The notes beneath the pieces were generated by a model that worked only from the letters and a program-made list of their open reading frames with translations, did not search any database and was not told the DNA's origin. The position numbers and the translations under genes are program-made. 64,000 nucleotides of DNA, from contig NZ_JTDB02000001.1 in assembly GCF_000785435.2 (NCBI RefSeq), forward strand, positions 1,144,499 through 1,208,498, in the 5' to 3' direction. This document shows positions 18,884-28,574 of the stretch, piece after piece; positions within the stretch are counted from its first letter, which is position 1, and each line of letters opens with the position of its first letter. This stretch comes from Paraburkholderia sacchari (GTDB taxonomy: Bacteria; Pseudomonadota; Gammaproteobacteria; Burkholderiales; Burkholderiaceae).

Positions 18884-20482
18884 ATGGCTTCCATCGCGTT
18901 ACACGCACGCCAGCACCTCGCGCTGACGCCGCGTCTGCAGCAGGCCGTGCGCCTGTTGCAGCTATCGTCGCTCGAATTCCAGCAGGAATTGCGCGAAGCG
19001 CTCGATACCAATCCGTTTCTCGAATATGTGCCGCCCGCCCAGGAAACCGGTGAAGCCGCCGAGGCTGCCGAAGGCGCGGCCGGGATCGGCGCTGCCGCGC
19101 CTGGGGCGCCCGTAGTGGCCGCCGATATACCCGAGGGCGATCTCGACGGCGGCATGGAAAGCGCTGCGGACGGCAGCATGACGCTGGACCCCGCGAGTTA
19201 TGGCGGCGAGCCGGCCGGGTACGCCGACGAAGCCGGTTACGGCGAACCGGCCTCCGCCTATGGCGAAGAAGCGTCCGGCTACGGCGACGAAGGCGCGGCG
19301 TATGCCGCCGACCTGCCGTTGCCTGGCGCGACGCGCGCGCCGTCGGGCTATCGCGGTTCGGAGGACGGCGAATCGGATGCCGCCGATTGGGTGCGCGTGC
19401 CGATCTCGCTGCGCGAACAACTGCATGGGGCACTGCGACTTTCGCCGTTGGAAGACCTCGATCGCGCGGCGGCCCAGGTCGTGATCGAGGCGCTCGACGA
19501 TGACGGTTATCTGCGTCAGGACCTGGCCGAGCTGGCCGACGTCGATGGCGCGGAAGGCGCGCTCGACGAAGACCGCCTGCGCGTCGCGCTGCGCGTCGTG
19601 CAGACGCTCGACCGTCCGGGCATCGGCGCTCGCTCGCTCGCGGAATGTCTCGCGCTGCAACTCGACGCGATGCCCGAGGACACGCCGCACCGCGAACTGG
19701 CGCTGCGGATCGTGACCGGCCATCTGGAGCGTCTCGCGCGCCGCGAGCATGGCGAGCTGCAACGCCAGTTGAACTGCGACGCGCAGTCGCTGCAAGCCGC
19801 GACCGCGCTCGTGCGCAGCCTCGACCCGAAGCCGGGCAATCACTATGGCCGCGCGGACGGCGGCTATGTGGTGCCGGACGTGATCGTGCGCCAGGTGCGC
19901 GGCCGCTGGGTGGTGAGCGTGAACCCGGCCATCGAGCCGCGCGCGCGCATCCACAAGCTCTATGCGGAATTGTTCGCGCGCTCGGACCAGACGAGCCGCT
20001 CGCCGCTCGCGCAGCAGTTGCAGGAAGCGCGCTGGCTGATCCGCAACGCGCACAAGCGCTGCGAGACCATCCTGCGAGTGGGCGAATGCATCGTCGCGCG
20101 GCAGAAGGCCTTCTTCCAGTACGGCGAGATCGCGCTGCGCCCGATGCTGCTGCGCGACGTCGCCGACGAACTCGGCCTGCACGAATCGACCGTGTCGCGC
20201 GCGACCGGCAACAAGTACATGGCCACGCCGCGCGGCATTTTCGAGTTCAAGCGCTTTTTCCCGCGCGAGCTGGAGACGCGCACGGGCGGGACCTGTTCGG
20301 CTGCGGCCGTGCGCGCGCTTATCAAGGAGATGATCGATGCGGAGAATCCGCGCGATCCGCTTTCGGACGTCGTGCTCGCGCAGGAGCTGGAACGGCAGGG
20401 CGTGCGCGTGGCGCGCCGCACGGTCACGAAGTATCGCCAGATGATGAAGGTGCCGGCCGCCGATATGCGCCGACAGCTTTGA
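18884..20482 (+). CDS. rpoN: RNA polymerase sigma-54 factor
   Basis: A 532-residue alternative sigma factor that directs polymerase to -24/-12 promoters and needs an enhancer-binding activator. Region I is Gln/Leu-rich (QHLALTPRLQQAVRLLQLSS). Region II is unusually long (~55-175), acidic and Gly/Tyr/Glu-rich (GYGDEG-type repeats). The core-binding region, the helix-turn-helix LHESTVSRATGNKY and the signature RpoN box ARRTVTKYR (510-518) follow. It is longer than the ~480 residues of E. coli RpoN because of the insert. It lacks the usual lptB/raiA neighbours, so it is probably the second rpoN copy often found in Burkholderia. Confidence 0.95.
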   Translation: MASIALHARQHLALTPRLQQAVRLLQLSSLEFQQELREALDTNPFLEYVPPAQETGEAAEAAEGAAGIGAAAPGAPVVAADIPEGDLDGGMESAADGSMTLDPASYGGEPAGYADEAGYGEPASAYGEEASGYGDEGAAYAADLPLPGATRAPSGYRGSEDGESDAADWVRVPISLREQLHGALRLSPLEDLDRAAAQVVIEALDDDGYLRQDLAELADVDGAEGALDEDRLRVALRVVQTLDRPGIGARSLAECLALQLDAMPEDTPHRELALRIVTGHLERLARREHGELQRQLNCDAQSLQAATALVRSLDPKPGNHYGRADGGYVVPDVIVRQVRGRWVVSVNPAIEPRARIHKLYAELFARSDQTSRSPLAQQLQEARWLIRNAHKRCETILRVGECIVARQKAFFQYGEIALRPMLLRDVADELGLHESTVSRATGNKYMATPRGIFEFKRFFPRELETRTGGTCSAAAVRALIKEMIDAENPRDPLSDVVLAQELERQGVRVARRTVTKYRQMMKVPAADMRRQL

Positions 20483-20491
20483 TTCTTTAAG

Positions 20492-21319
20492 TCAAGCCTT
20501 GCGCAGGCGCTCGATCAGCGCCTGCGCGGCGGCGGGATTGCGTTCCTTGAAGCCGCTAATCACGTAGAGATACACGTCGCGTCCGGTGTTGGCCGCGAGC
20601 GGCGCGGCGAAGGTGGCGAGGTCGCCGGGGCTCTCGCCGCGCGCCCATGCGAGCGCGCGCGCGGCCCAGCTGTGGAGAGCCGCGGGCGAATAGCCGAGCG
20701 GCTCGGCAGCGGTCGTCCCCATGATGCGGGCGTAGACGAAGGGCGCGGATGCGTCGGCGATCTGCGGATAATCCGAATCGCCGGACACTACGATGGCCGC
20801 CCCATGCCGCCGCGCGAGCGCCACGAACTCCGGCGTGCGGAAGCTCTCGTGCCGCACCTCCAGCGCATGCCTTAACGGCCGCCCGTCGACTTCGGCGGGC
20901 AGTAATTCGAGAAATCGTGCGTAGTCCTCTGGATCGAACGGCTTGCCAGGCATCAGTTGCCAGTTGATCGGGCCAAGCTTGTTGCGCAGATTCAGCACCC
21001 CGCTCGTGAGAAAGCGCTCGATCGATGGGCCGGCCTCGGCCAGCACGCGGCGGTTCATCGCGAAGCGCGGCCCCTTCAACGAGAACACGAAATCGTCGGG
21101 CGTCTCGTCGTGCCAGCGCATGAAGCTCTCGGGGCGCTGCGCGCCGTAATAGGTGCTGTTGATTTCCAGCGAACTCAGGTGACGGCTCGCATAGTCGAGT
21201 TCGAGGCGCCGCGCGAGTCCTGCGGGATAGAACGTGCCGCGCCACTGCGGGTAAATCCATCCGCCGATGCCGATGCGAATGCGCACGGTTTTCGCGGGCA
21301 AAACGGGGTAGCGAGCCAT
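20492..21319 (-). CDS. DUF72 family protein
   Basis: A 275-residue TIM-barrel-like DUF72 protein (YecE family). Visible family features: IRIGIGGWIYPQWRGTFYP at the start, LSSLEINSTYYG, FSLKGPRFAMNR, and LRHALEVRHESF. The function of the family is unknown. The ATG at 21319 precedes the conserved region directly; a longer frame to 21442 adds a Cys-rich stretch that looks non-coding. Convergent with rpoN, only 9 bp between stops. Confidence 0.9.
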   Translation of the reverse strand: MARYPVLPAKTVRIRIGIGGWIYPQWRGTFYPAGLARRLELDYASRHLSSLEINSTYYGAQRPESFMRWHDETPDDFVFSLKGPRFAMNRRVLAEAGPSIERFLTSGVLNLRNKLGPINWQLMPGKPFDPEDYARFLELLPAEVDGRPLRHALEVRHESFRTPEFVALARRHGAAIVVSGDSDYPQIADASAPFVYARIMGTTAAEPLGYSPAALHSWAARALAWARGESPGDLATFAAPLAANTGRDVYLYVISGFKERNPAAAQALIERLRKA

Positions 21320-21542
21320 GGGAATTGCGCCGTCGAGTCTGGAGTGGCGCAGTTTAGCGCGATTGCCGCAGTTGCCGCAGTTGCAATAGCAAAGCTTCGA
21401 AAGCGCCGGTATGCATGTGCAAGGCGGCACTACCTGCATCACATTGCGGATTTTCAGATCGTTTTAGGCAAAGTCCGATACTTTCCTATCAGGCGTGGGG
21501 CTAATTTAGCTGTGTGTCAGACAACCTCACTTGGAATATCAG

Positions 21543-21938
21543 ATGCAGCCTCGTCCCTCAATGGAACTGAACGACGCCCAGTGGCGCAGCGTCGAACCGC
21601 TTTTCCGTGACATCCGCACCAGCGGTCCGCGCCGCGGTCGTCCGGCGCATTGCTCGCGCGCCGTATTCGAAGCCATCCTGTGGGTGCTGTCAACGGGCTC
21701 CGTCTGGTCGAAGCTGCCCGAGCGCTACCCCGATTTCCGCACCTGCCATCGCCGCTTCAAGATGTGGTTCGACGCCGGCCTCGTGCAACAGGCCATGGAG
21801 CAGCTCTACGGCGAAGAAGGCGTATCCATGTGCGCGGCCATGAGCGCGCGCATGCAGCCGTGGCGCGCACCGGCGGGCCGCAAGGCGCCGCGCTTCCCGG
21901 TGGCGTTCACGCTGCGCTGGCCGGTAGCGCGCACCTGA
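21543..21938 (+). CDS. Orphan transposase N-terminal domain protein (IS5-type DUF4096)
   Basis: A 131-residue protein whose first ~85 residues match the helix-turn-helix N-terminal domain of IS5/IS1182-like transposases (DUF4096: LNDAQWRSVEPLF, GRPAHCSRAVFEAILWVLSTGSVWSKLPERY, CHRRFKMW). The catalytic DDE domain that should follow is absent; instead a short Arg/Pro-rich tail ends the frame. I see no terminal inverted repeats or target duplication around it. It is either a transposase remnant or a domesticated DNA-binding protein; an intact frame favours the latter slightly. Confidence 0.7.
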   Translation: MQPRPSMELNDAQWRSVEPLFRDIRTSGPRRGRPAHCSRAVFEAILWVLSTGSVWSKLPERYPDFRTCHRRFKMWFDAGLVQQAMEQLYGEEGVSMCAAMSARMQPWRAPAGRKAPRFPVAFTLRWPVART

Positions 21939-22164
21939 GCCGCTGCCTGCAGGTTTGCGTAGGCCTACCTGGTTTTCGGCGCTGCGTCCTTGCCCGCTCG
22001 TCTGCGTGAATTCCGCGTGAATTCCGTGTGCGAACTACGGGGCGCGAAGTCGTGTGATGTGGTGAACGAATCGTTCTTCACTGTGGTCGGTCAAATCCGC
22101 CCTTTGTGGGATCCGCGTCTGGTGCGCGATACTGTGAGGCTCCACGCAACGGAATCCACAGAAC

Positions 22165-23136
22165 ATGGCGCATTTCGACGTATTCAACGGCGACGCGGAC
22201 GGCATCTGCGCGTTGCATCAGCTTCGCCTTTCCCGGCCGCGCGAGGCCACGCTCGTCACCGGAGCGAAGCGCGACATTGCGCTCATCAAGCGCGTGCCGG
22301 CGCAGCCCGGCGACTCGCTCACGGTGCTCGACATTTCGTTCGACACCAACCGCGCAGCGCTTTGCGCGCTGCTCGATCAGGGCGTCCGCATCGAGTATTT
22401 CGATCATCACCACGCGGGCGAATTGCCGATGAACGTCAATCTCGCCGCGCACATCGACACCACGGCGCAGGTCTGCACGAGCGTGCTGGTCGACCGTCAC
22501 CTGCGCGGCCAGCATCGCCGGTGGGCGATTGCGGCGGCGTTCGGCGACAACCTGCAGGCTACCGCGCACGAGCTCGCGCACGAAGCCGGGCTTAACGAGA
22601 CGCAAGTCGCGCAATTATGCGAACTGGGCGAGTCGATCAACTACAACGCCTATGGCGACAGCGCGGAGGACCTGTTCATCGCCCCGGCTGAGCTCTACGG
22701 GTTGCTCAAGCCGTACGCCGATCCGTTCGAATTCATTGCGGCGGAGCCGGTCGTGGCGCGTCTTTCGGCGTGCCGCCAGGAAGATCTCGAACGCGCGCAG
22801 CAGGTCACGCCGCTGTTCATGGTGCAGTACGGCACCGTATGCGTGCTCCCCGACGAGCCTTGGGCGCGCCGTGTGCGCGGGGCGTTCGCCAATGTCCTCG
22901 CGCTCGAGGAGCCGACCTGCGCCCACGCCGTGCTGAGCGTCAATCCCGACGGCAATTACGCGGTGAGCGTGCGCGCGCCGCTCGCGCGTCCGAGCGGCGC
23001 GGACGAGTTGTGCCGCGCGTTCCCCGGCGGCAGCGGCCGGGTGGGCGCGGCGGGCATCGACAGCCTCGATTCGGAACGGCTCGACCTGTTCGTCACGGGG
23101 TTCGTGCGCGTGTTCGGGCGCTTCGCGCCGCGCTGA
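22165..23136 (+). CDS. DHH family phosphoesterase
   Basis: A 323-residue member of the DHH superfamily (RecJ/NrnA/c-di-AMP phosphodiesterase-like). Motif I is FNGDADGICAL (Asp10, Asp12). Motif III is the diagnostic DHHH at residues 80-83. A C-terminal DHHA1-like region ends near SGRVGAAGIDSL. Manganese-dependent cleavage of short oligonucleotides or cyclic dinucleotides is expected from the family; the substrate is not readable. Stand-alone gene, convergent with the phosphoketolase gene. Confidence 0.88.
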   Translation: MAHFDVFNGDADGICALHQLRLSRPREATLVTGAKRDIALIKRVPAQPGDSLTVLDISFDTNRAALCALLDQGVRIEYFDHHHAGELPMNVNLAAHIDTTAQVCTSVLVDRHLRGQHRRWAIAAAFGDNLQATAHELAHEAGLNETQVAQLCELGESINYNAYGDSAEDLFIAPAELYGLLKPYADPFEFIAAEPVVARLSACRQEDLERAQQVTPLFMVQYGTVCVLPDEPWARRVRGAFANVLALEEPTCAHAVLSVNPDGNYAVSVRAPLARPSGADELCRAFPGGSGRVGAAGIDSLDSERLDLFVTGFVRVFGRFAPR

Positions 23137-23156
23137 ACCGGACGCGCGGCGCGGCC

Positions 23157-25583
23157 TCAGTCGCCGCCGCCCGGCGCAGGTGGACTCGCGCGCATCCAGC
23201 GCCAGTTGCGGATCTCGGGCATGTCGTCGCCGTGCTCGTCCACGTAGCGGCGGTGCGCGGCGAGCTTGTCGTGCAGCGTTTGCCGCACATGCGCGGCGCG
23301 TTGCGCGAGCCCATCCACACGGTCGATCACGGCCTCGCACAGGTGGTAGCGGTCGAGCTTGTTCACCACCGTCATGTCGAACGGCGTGGTGGTCGTGCCT
23401 TCCTCGATAAAGCCGTGCACATGGATGTTCGCGTGATTGGCGCGCCGGTAAGTCAGGCGATGGATCAGCGACGGATAACTGTGATGCGCGAAGATCACAG
23501 GCCGGTTCGTGGTGAAGAGCGCGTTGAAGTCGGCGTCGGACAGACCGTGCGGGTGGCGGTCCGCCGGCTCCAGCGTCATCAGGTCCACCACGTTCACCAC
23601 GCGCATCTTCAGATCGGGCAGCCAGCCGCGCAGCAGGTCGACCGCCGCGAGCGTCTCGACCGTGGGCACGTCGCCGGCGCATGCCATCACCACGTCGGGC
23701 TCGCCGCCTTCGTCGTTGCTCGCCCATTGCCAGATGCCGATGCCGTCCGCGCAATGGCGGATCGCTGCGTCCATGTCCAGCCACTGCGGTTGCGGCTGTT
23801 TGCCCGCCACGATGATGTTGATGCGGTTCCAGGTGCGCAGCACGTGATCGGTCACGGCGAGCAGCGTGTTGGCGTCGGGCGGCAGGTACACGCGTACCGT
23901 ATCGACCTTCTTGTTGACCGCGTAGTCGATGAAGCCCGGGTCCTGATGGCTGAAGCCGTTATGGTCCTGGCGCCACACGTGCGAGGTCAGCAGGTAATTG
24001 AGCGAGGGCAGGGGCCGCCGCCACGGAATCTCGCGGATCACCTTCAGCCACTTCGCGTGCTGGTTGAACATCGAATCGACGATGTGGATGAACGCCTCGT
24101 AGCACGACATGAAGCCGTGGCGCCCCGTGAGCAGATAGCCCTCGAGCCAGCCCTGGCAGGTGTGCTCGCTCAGGATCTCCATGACGCGGCCGTCTGGCGC
24201 GAGCTGGACGTCGTCGGGCGTGGTTTCGGCCAGCCACGTGCGCGCTGTCACGTCGAAGACATCGGCCCAGCGGTTCGAAGCGGTTTCGTCGGGACCAAAA
24301 ATGCGGAAGTTGCGCGTGGGCTGGTTCACGCGCATCACCTCGCGCAGGAACGCGCCCATCACGCGGGTGGCTTCGGCGTCCGCCTGGCCCGGCGCGGGCA
24401 CGTCCACCGCATGGCGCTCGAAAGGGGGCACGCGCAGCTCGCGCACCCGGCCGCCGCCGTTGGTGCGCGGGTTCGCGCTCATGCGGCGCTCGCCGCGCGG
24501 CGCGAGCGCCGCAATCTCGGGCGCGAGCCGGCCTTGCGCGTCGAACAGTTCCTCGGGCTTGTAGCTGCGCATCCAGTCTTCGAGCAGCGCGAGATGGCCC
24601 GGCTTCGCGATGTTCGCAAGCGGCACCTGGTGCGAGCGCCATGAGCCTTCGGTCTTCAGGCCGTCGACGCTCTTCGGGCCGGTCCAGCCCTTGGGCGTGC
24701 GCAGCACGATCATCGGCCAGCGGGGGCGTTCGATGTGCGCTTGCGGATCGGCTGCAACTGCCTCGCGCGCGCTCTGCTGGATGCGCGCGATTTGGTCGAA
24801 CGCGCTGTCGAAGGCCGTGGCCATCAGCCGGTGCGCGACGCCGGGATCCTCCGCTTCCACGAAAATCGGCGCGTAGCCGTAGCCTTTCATGAGCGCGGCG
24901 AGTTCATCGTCGCCGATGCGCGCGAGCACGGTCGGCCCGGCGATCTTGAAGCCATTCAGATGCAGGATCGGCAGTACGGCGCCATCCGTCACCGGATTGA
25001 GGAATTTGTTGGAATGCCACGAGGTGGCGAGCGGCCCCGTTTCGGCTTCGCCGTCGCCGACCACGCACGCGGCGATCAGATCGGGGTTGTCGAACACCGC
25101 GCCATAGGCATGCGACAGCGCGTAACCGAGTTCGCCGCCTTCGTGGATCGAGCCCGGGGTCTGCGGCGCAACGTGGCTCGGGATGCCGCCGGGAAAGCTG
25201 AACTGCTTGAAGAGCGCGGCCATACCTTCTTCGTCCTGCGGCACGTTCGGCCAGGTCTCGCTATAGGTGCCTTCGAGCCAGGTGTTCGCGACCACGGCCG
25301 GCCCGCCATGCCCCGGTCCCGCGATGAAGAGCAGGTCAAGATCGCGCTCGTTGATGATGCGGTTCAGGTGCGTGTAGAGAAAATTGAGGCCGGGCGTGGT
25401 GCCCCAGTGGCCGAGCAGGCGCGGCTTCACGTGCGCGAGTTGCAGCGGTTCGCGTAGCAGCGGATTGGCGAGCAGATAGATCTGGCCGACCGAGAGATAG
25501 TTGGCGGCGCGCCACCAGGCGTCCATGCGCTGCAACAGTTCGTCGGAAACCGGCGGACGGGAGGAAGGGCGGTTTGCACTCAT
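23157..25583 (-). CDS. xfp: Phosphoketolase (xylulose-5-P/fructose-6-P)
   Basis: An 808-residue thiamine-diphosphate enzyme that splits xylulose-5-phosphate or fructose-6-phosphate into acetyl phosphate plus a sugar phosphate. Visible: the family signatures [11 protein letters not shown] and [16 protein letters not shown], the ThDP-binding GDGEAETG (176-183), and the second-domain block [19 protein letters not shown]. The start at 25583 has a Shine-Dalgarno (ACAGGAG) six bases upstream; 17 extra in-frame residues are unlikely. It is divergent from a universal stress protein gene, a pairing that suggests shared stress or low-oxygen control. Confidence 0.95.
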   Translation of the reverse strand: MSANRPSSRPPVSDELLQRMDAWWRAANYLSVGQIYLLANPLLREPLQLAHVKPRLLGHWGTTPGLNFLYTHLNRIINERDLDLLFIAGPGHGGPAVVANTWLEGTYSETWPNVPQDEEGMAALFKQFSFPGGIPSHVAPQTPGSIHEGGELGYALSHAYGAVFDNPDLIAACVVGDGEAETGPLATSWHSNKFLNPVTDGAVLPILHLNGFKIAGPTVLARIGDDELAALMKGYGYAPIFVEAEDPGVAHRLMATAFDSAFDQIARIQQSAREAVAADPQAHIERPRWPMIVLRTPKGWTGPKSVDGLKTEGSWRSHQVPLANIAKPGHLALLEDWMRSYKPEELFDAQGRLAPEIAALAPRGERRMSANPRTNGGGRVRELRVPPFERHAVDVPAPGQADAEATRVMGAFLREVMRVNQPTRNFRIFGPDETASNRWADVFDVTARTWLAETTPDDVQLAPDGRVMEILSEHTCQGWLEGYLLTGRHGFMSCYEAFIHIVDSMFNQHAKWLKVIREIPWRRPLPSLNYLLTSHVWRQDHNGFSHQDPGFIDYAVNKKVDTVRVYLPPDANTLLAVTDHVLRTWNRINIIVAGKQPQPQWLDMDAAIRHCADGIGIWQWASNDEGGEPDVVMACAGDVPTVETLAAVDLLRGWLPDLKMRVVNVVDLMTLEPADRHPHGLSDADFNALFTTNRPVIFAHHSYPSLIHRLTYRRANHANIHVHGFIEEGTTTTPFDMTVVNKLDRYHLCEAVIDRVDGLAQRAAHVRQTLHDKLAAHRRYVDEHGDDMPEIRNWRWMRASPPAPGGGD

Positions 25584-26021
25584 TCGATGCTCCTGTCGCA
25601 CGAAGGGAAGAGCGTGCGACGACCATGGTGCCACGATCGCTGGGAACGCTTCCTACGCGTGTGCGCACGCGCAGGTCGCGATGCGCGCGCCGAGCGCCTA
25701 ACATGGATGATGCGTCCCTCGTGCATCGCGTGGCACGCGTTTCCCGGACCCGAAACGCAAGCGCTGCATGAGACCGGAGAGCGACGCGTCGACACAGCGC
25801 GAGGCGGGCTTTCGTCCCCAACTGCATGACGGCGATAAAGTACGCCAAAGCATGGCTTTTCGATTGCGCGAGCGAATCACGCAACCGGCATGCAATCCGC
25901 ATGCCGCACGTATGCAACTCGCGCGCAACGCAACGGCGGGCAGGCCGTCGCGCGCGGCTCCCGCGACCGGGACCTCGCATGCCGGATGCCGCGCATCATG
26001 GGCCTTGCCCTGGAGGTGATG
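25584..26021. other. Divergent control region between xfp and the stress protein gene
   Basis: 438 bp with no convincing gene. It carries a 19-bp dyad, GGCATGC-AATCC-GCATGCC (25887-25905), about 115 bp before the stress protein start, which could be an operator or a leader hairpin. No clear FNR/Anr box was found. Confidence 0.45.
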
Positions 26022-26483
26022 ATGTACACACAAATTCTGGTGGCCGTCGACGGCAGCCGCAGTGGACGCCGCGCGCTCGATGAGGCCGTGAAAATAGCCA
26101 AGGCGACGGGCGCCGCGGTTCAGGCGCTTTGCGTGGTGCAGCATCCGGCGCGCCTCGTCGATGTCGGCACGGGATTCGCAGAGGAGCCCAAGCGCCAGAA
26201 GGCCGAGGCCGATCTCGCCACGGCCGCGCTGGAGGAGGCCAGGACGGTGTTCGCAGCGGGCGGCGTGCAAGGCACGGCGCGCGCCGCCGACGCGATGGGC
26301 GAGGACATTGCGGCGGTGATCTACCGCATCGCAGCGGAAGAGGACGCGGACCTCGTGGTGATGGGCACGCGCGGCTTGTCGGGCGTGAAGCGACTGCTGC
26401 TCGGCAGCGTCGCGGAATCGTTCCTGCGCATGGCCGATCGCCCGGTCATGCTGGTGCGCGAGGATGAACCGAAGGCGGCTTGA
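26022..26483 (+). CDS. Universal stress protein (UspA family)
   Basis: A 153-residue cytoplasmic UspA-fold protein. It has the typical opening ILVAVDGS and the ATP-binding signature GTRGLSGVKRLLLGSVAES. Two adjacent ATGs are possible: a GGAGG lies only 2 bases before the one at 26019 but 5 bases before the one at 26022, so the latter is chosen. Divergent from phosphoketolase; such Usp genes are usually induced by starvation or low oxygen. Confidence 0.9.
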   Translation: MYTQILVAVDGSRSGRRALDEAVKIAKATGAAVQALCVVQHPARLVDVGTGFAEEPKRQKAEADLATAALEEARTVFAAGGVQGTARAADAMGEDIAAVIYRIAAEEDADLVVMGTRGLSGVKRLLLGSVAESFLRMADRPVMLVREDEPKAA

Positions 26484-26935
26484 CACCGGCTTGACGCCCC
26501 CTTCCAGGAAGGCGCGCGGGCGCGGCGGCGCCCGCCGCCGCACTCGCATTTTCGTCTGAAAATACCTGCGCGCCCAGGCTTCAATGCGCCCACCCGAGGT
26601 ACAAATATCTCAAAATACGATTTCGATCAAATCTTGCACCCGTGCAGGGTCACGCGGCGCCGGGCATTCCTTTTATCATTTGCAACTGGCGGCGCGATAA
26701 CCCGGTTTGGCCGGTACATCCTTCGCGCTCCCATTCAGATTCTGCATGTAATCAGGAATCCGATTTAATTTTCCGCAGACGTATAACATGCTTTAACCAT
26801 TGTGCGACGCGCAGCGGGTTTTCCGCTCCGGCGCGTAGTTCGCGTAAGTAACAAGAAGAAACACGACTGTAGCGAAACTGTACGTTTTGCTCGCTATGCT
26901 GGTTTCCACAGCGAGCCCTGAACAGGAGAAATTCG
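26484..26935. other. Intergenic region after the stress protein gene
   Basis: 452 bp without a convincing gene. It starts with a strong hairpin, GCGGGCGC-GGCG-GCGCCCGC (26516-26535), which may end usp transcription though the T-run is weak. From about 26590 on it becomes AT-rich, consistent with promoter DNA for the small gene that follows. Nothing else recognised. Confidence 0.45.
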
Positions 26936-27145
26936 ATGCTCAGTCACCACGAACTGGCAGCGCTGCTATTGATTCGCGACGCCAATGCGCCGCTTCAAAC
27001 ATTCGATTCCGAATTTCTGGCGCTCGAGCGCTACCATCTCGTGGAGATGGACGAAGGCGGGGACGGCTGCGCCCCGCGCCTCACGACCCGCGGCAAGGAA
27101 TTGTTGCGCCGGCTGACGCAAGACAGCGGTGTCGACGCACGATAA
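26936..27145 (+). CDS. Small hypothetical protein
   Basis: A 69-residue acidic protein with a well-placed ribosome site (AGGAG, 8 bases upstream). The sequence alternates short helices and ends in LTTRGKELLRRL, like the last helix of a winged-helix domain, but I cannot name a family. No signal peptide, no Cys pair beyond one residue. Possibly a small DNA-binding or adaptor protein. The long AT-rich leader and good Shine-Dalgarno argue that it is expressed. Confidence 0.6.
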   Translation: MLSHHELAALLLIRDANAPLQTFDSEFLALERYHLVEMDEGGDGCAPRLTTRGKELLRRLTQDSGVDAR

Positions 27146-27197
27146 CAGGCGCAAACGCGCGGCCTTGTTGAACCCCGCTTGGTCCCTGCGCGCGCCG

Positions 27198-28211
27198 TTA
27201 TTTGCGCCGCTTCTTCATCAAATAGTCGCGCAGCACGGCGGCGTTATTGTCTTCGGTGTTGTGCGAGCTGAACAGCAGCACCACCGGATGCGCCTTGCTC
27301 GCCTCGGCAAGCGGCGCCCATGCGGCACGGTTTGCGTCGAGTTCGGCGACGTAGCGGCGCGTGAATTCATCCCACTGTTGCGGGTCCTTGTGGAACCACT
27401 CGCGCAGTTCCGTACTCGGCGCGACGTCCTTCGCCCAGGTCACGCCCGCGAGTTTTTCCTTGCTCATGCCGCGCGGCCATAGCCGGTCGACCAAAAAGCA
27501 AGACTGTCTGTCCTCGGGCAGCGGATCGTAGACACGCTGGATGGTGATTGCCGGCAGGGTCATGTTGCGCTTCTCCTTGTGGAGCAAATTCGCATTCGTC
27601 TGCTGCGCGGACGATAGCGGCGCCGACAACGCATCGGCAACGCGCTCGCGCAGCGCGGGCAGCACGTCGCGCGCGAACCACGAATGCCGCTGAAACCACG
27701 GCGTATTGCGCGGCGAGGGGTGAGGCAGCGGCACGTAGCCGGGCGCGTAGTCGCGCCAGGCTGCCACGGTTTCGGTGAGCGAGCCCTTGCGGCGGTTGCC
27801 GAGGAAATAACGCTGCGCGTACTGGCCGACCAGCAGCGTGAGGCGCACGCCGGGCATCAGCGCGAGCAGGCGTGTGTGCCAGAGCGGCGCGCATTCGGGG
27901 CGCGGCGGATTATCGCCGCCGCCGCCGCGCCCCGGATAGCAAAAGCCCATCGGCACGATGGCGATGCGCGCGGCGTCGTAGAACGTGGCGGCGTCGATGC
28001 CCATCCATTCGCGCAGGCGCTCGCCGCTCGCATCGTCCCATGGAATACCCGAAGCATGGACTTTGGCGCCGGGGGCCTGGCCCACGATCAGGACCCGCGC
28101 GCTCGCACTCGCTTGCAGCACCGGGCGCGGGCCGAGCGGCAGCGTGTCGGCGCAGATGCGGCAAGCGCGGATCTCGGTCAGCAGGCGCGGGAGCGAGCGG
28201 GTAGCGGACAC
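27198..28211 (-). CDS. Uracil-DNA glycosylase-like protein fused in frame to a DUF488 protein
   Basis: One open frame of 337 residues joins two families. Residues ~1-205 are uracil-DNA glycosylase-like: RVLIVGQAPGAKVHASGIPWDD, Cys residues CRIC near the N terminus, and HPSPRN near the end of the domain. Residues ~217-337 are a DUF488 (YeaO-like) protein: RVYDPLPEDR, LVDRLWPRGMSKEKL, LREWFHKDP. At the junction lies an ATG (27563) preceded by AAGGAG at good spacing, so DUF488 (121 residues) can also be made alone. No stop separates them. The start is set at a GTG (28211) just before the glycosylase homology; it has no strong ribosome site. Confidence 0.78.
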   Translation of the reverse strand: MSATRSLPRLLTEIRACRICADTLPLGPRPVLQASASARVLIVGQAPGAKVHASGIPWDDASGERLREWMGIDAATFYDAARIAIVPMGFCYPGRGGGGDNPPRPECAPLWHTRLLALMPGVRLTLLVGQYAQRYFLGNRRKGSLTETVAAWRDYAPGYVPLPHPSPRNTPWFQRHSWFARDVLPALRERVADALSAPLSSAQQTNANLLHKEKRNMTLPAITIQRVYDPLPEDRQSCFLVDRLWPRGMSKEKLAGVTWAKDVAPSTELREWFHKDPQQWDEFTRRYVAELDANRAAWAPLAEASKAHPVVLLFSSHNTEDNNAAVLRDYLMKKRRK

Positions 28212-28574
28212 AATGGGACAGCGCTTTGGCGAATGAGTGTGCGGGAATTCCAGTCTATCAAAGCGCCGCTGCCTGGCATGCATCACCTCGATGCTCACCT
28301 CGGTGGCCACCTCGTGCCGGTCCGGGTGCCGGCATGACGGACGACGGCCACGCACAGCGCGAGCGCCGATGCGCGAAGGCGCGTAGACTCGCACGGAGCA
28401 GCAGTGTCAGGGACGCGCTGGCCGCATGTTTCGAGCCGCGACGGCGCGACGACAACCGTGAACGACACCGCGAGCGCCCCGCCGCCGGTTTGCACGAATC
28501 GCACGAATCGCACGAATCATACGTATCGCACGATCCGCGCATCGCTTCGGGTCGGCGCTTCGCAAGGAGGCTTC
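28212..28574. other. Intergenic region with 9-bp tandem repeats upstream of the HpnR-like gene
   Basis: 363 bp between divergent genes. At 28492-28518 the unit GCACGAATC is repeated three times exactly, followed by two diverged copies (to 28536). The hpnR Shine-Dalgarno AAGGAGG is at 28564-28570. An in-frame upward extension of hpnR through the repeat would encode a low-complexity Asn/Arg/Thr stretch and is thought untranslated. Confidence 0.6.

Noticed and set aside
21543..21938. Intact IS5-type insertion sequence
   Set aside because: No DDE catalytic domain, no terminal inverted repeats and no target-site duplication seen.
28492..28536. Short tandem repeats considered as a CRISPR remnant
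   Set aside because: Units are only 9 bp with no spacers and there are no cas genes.
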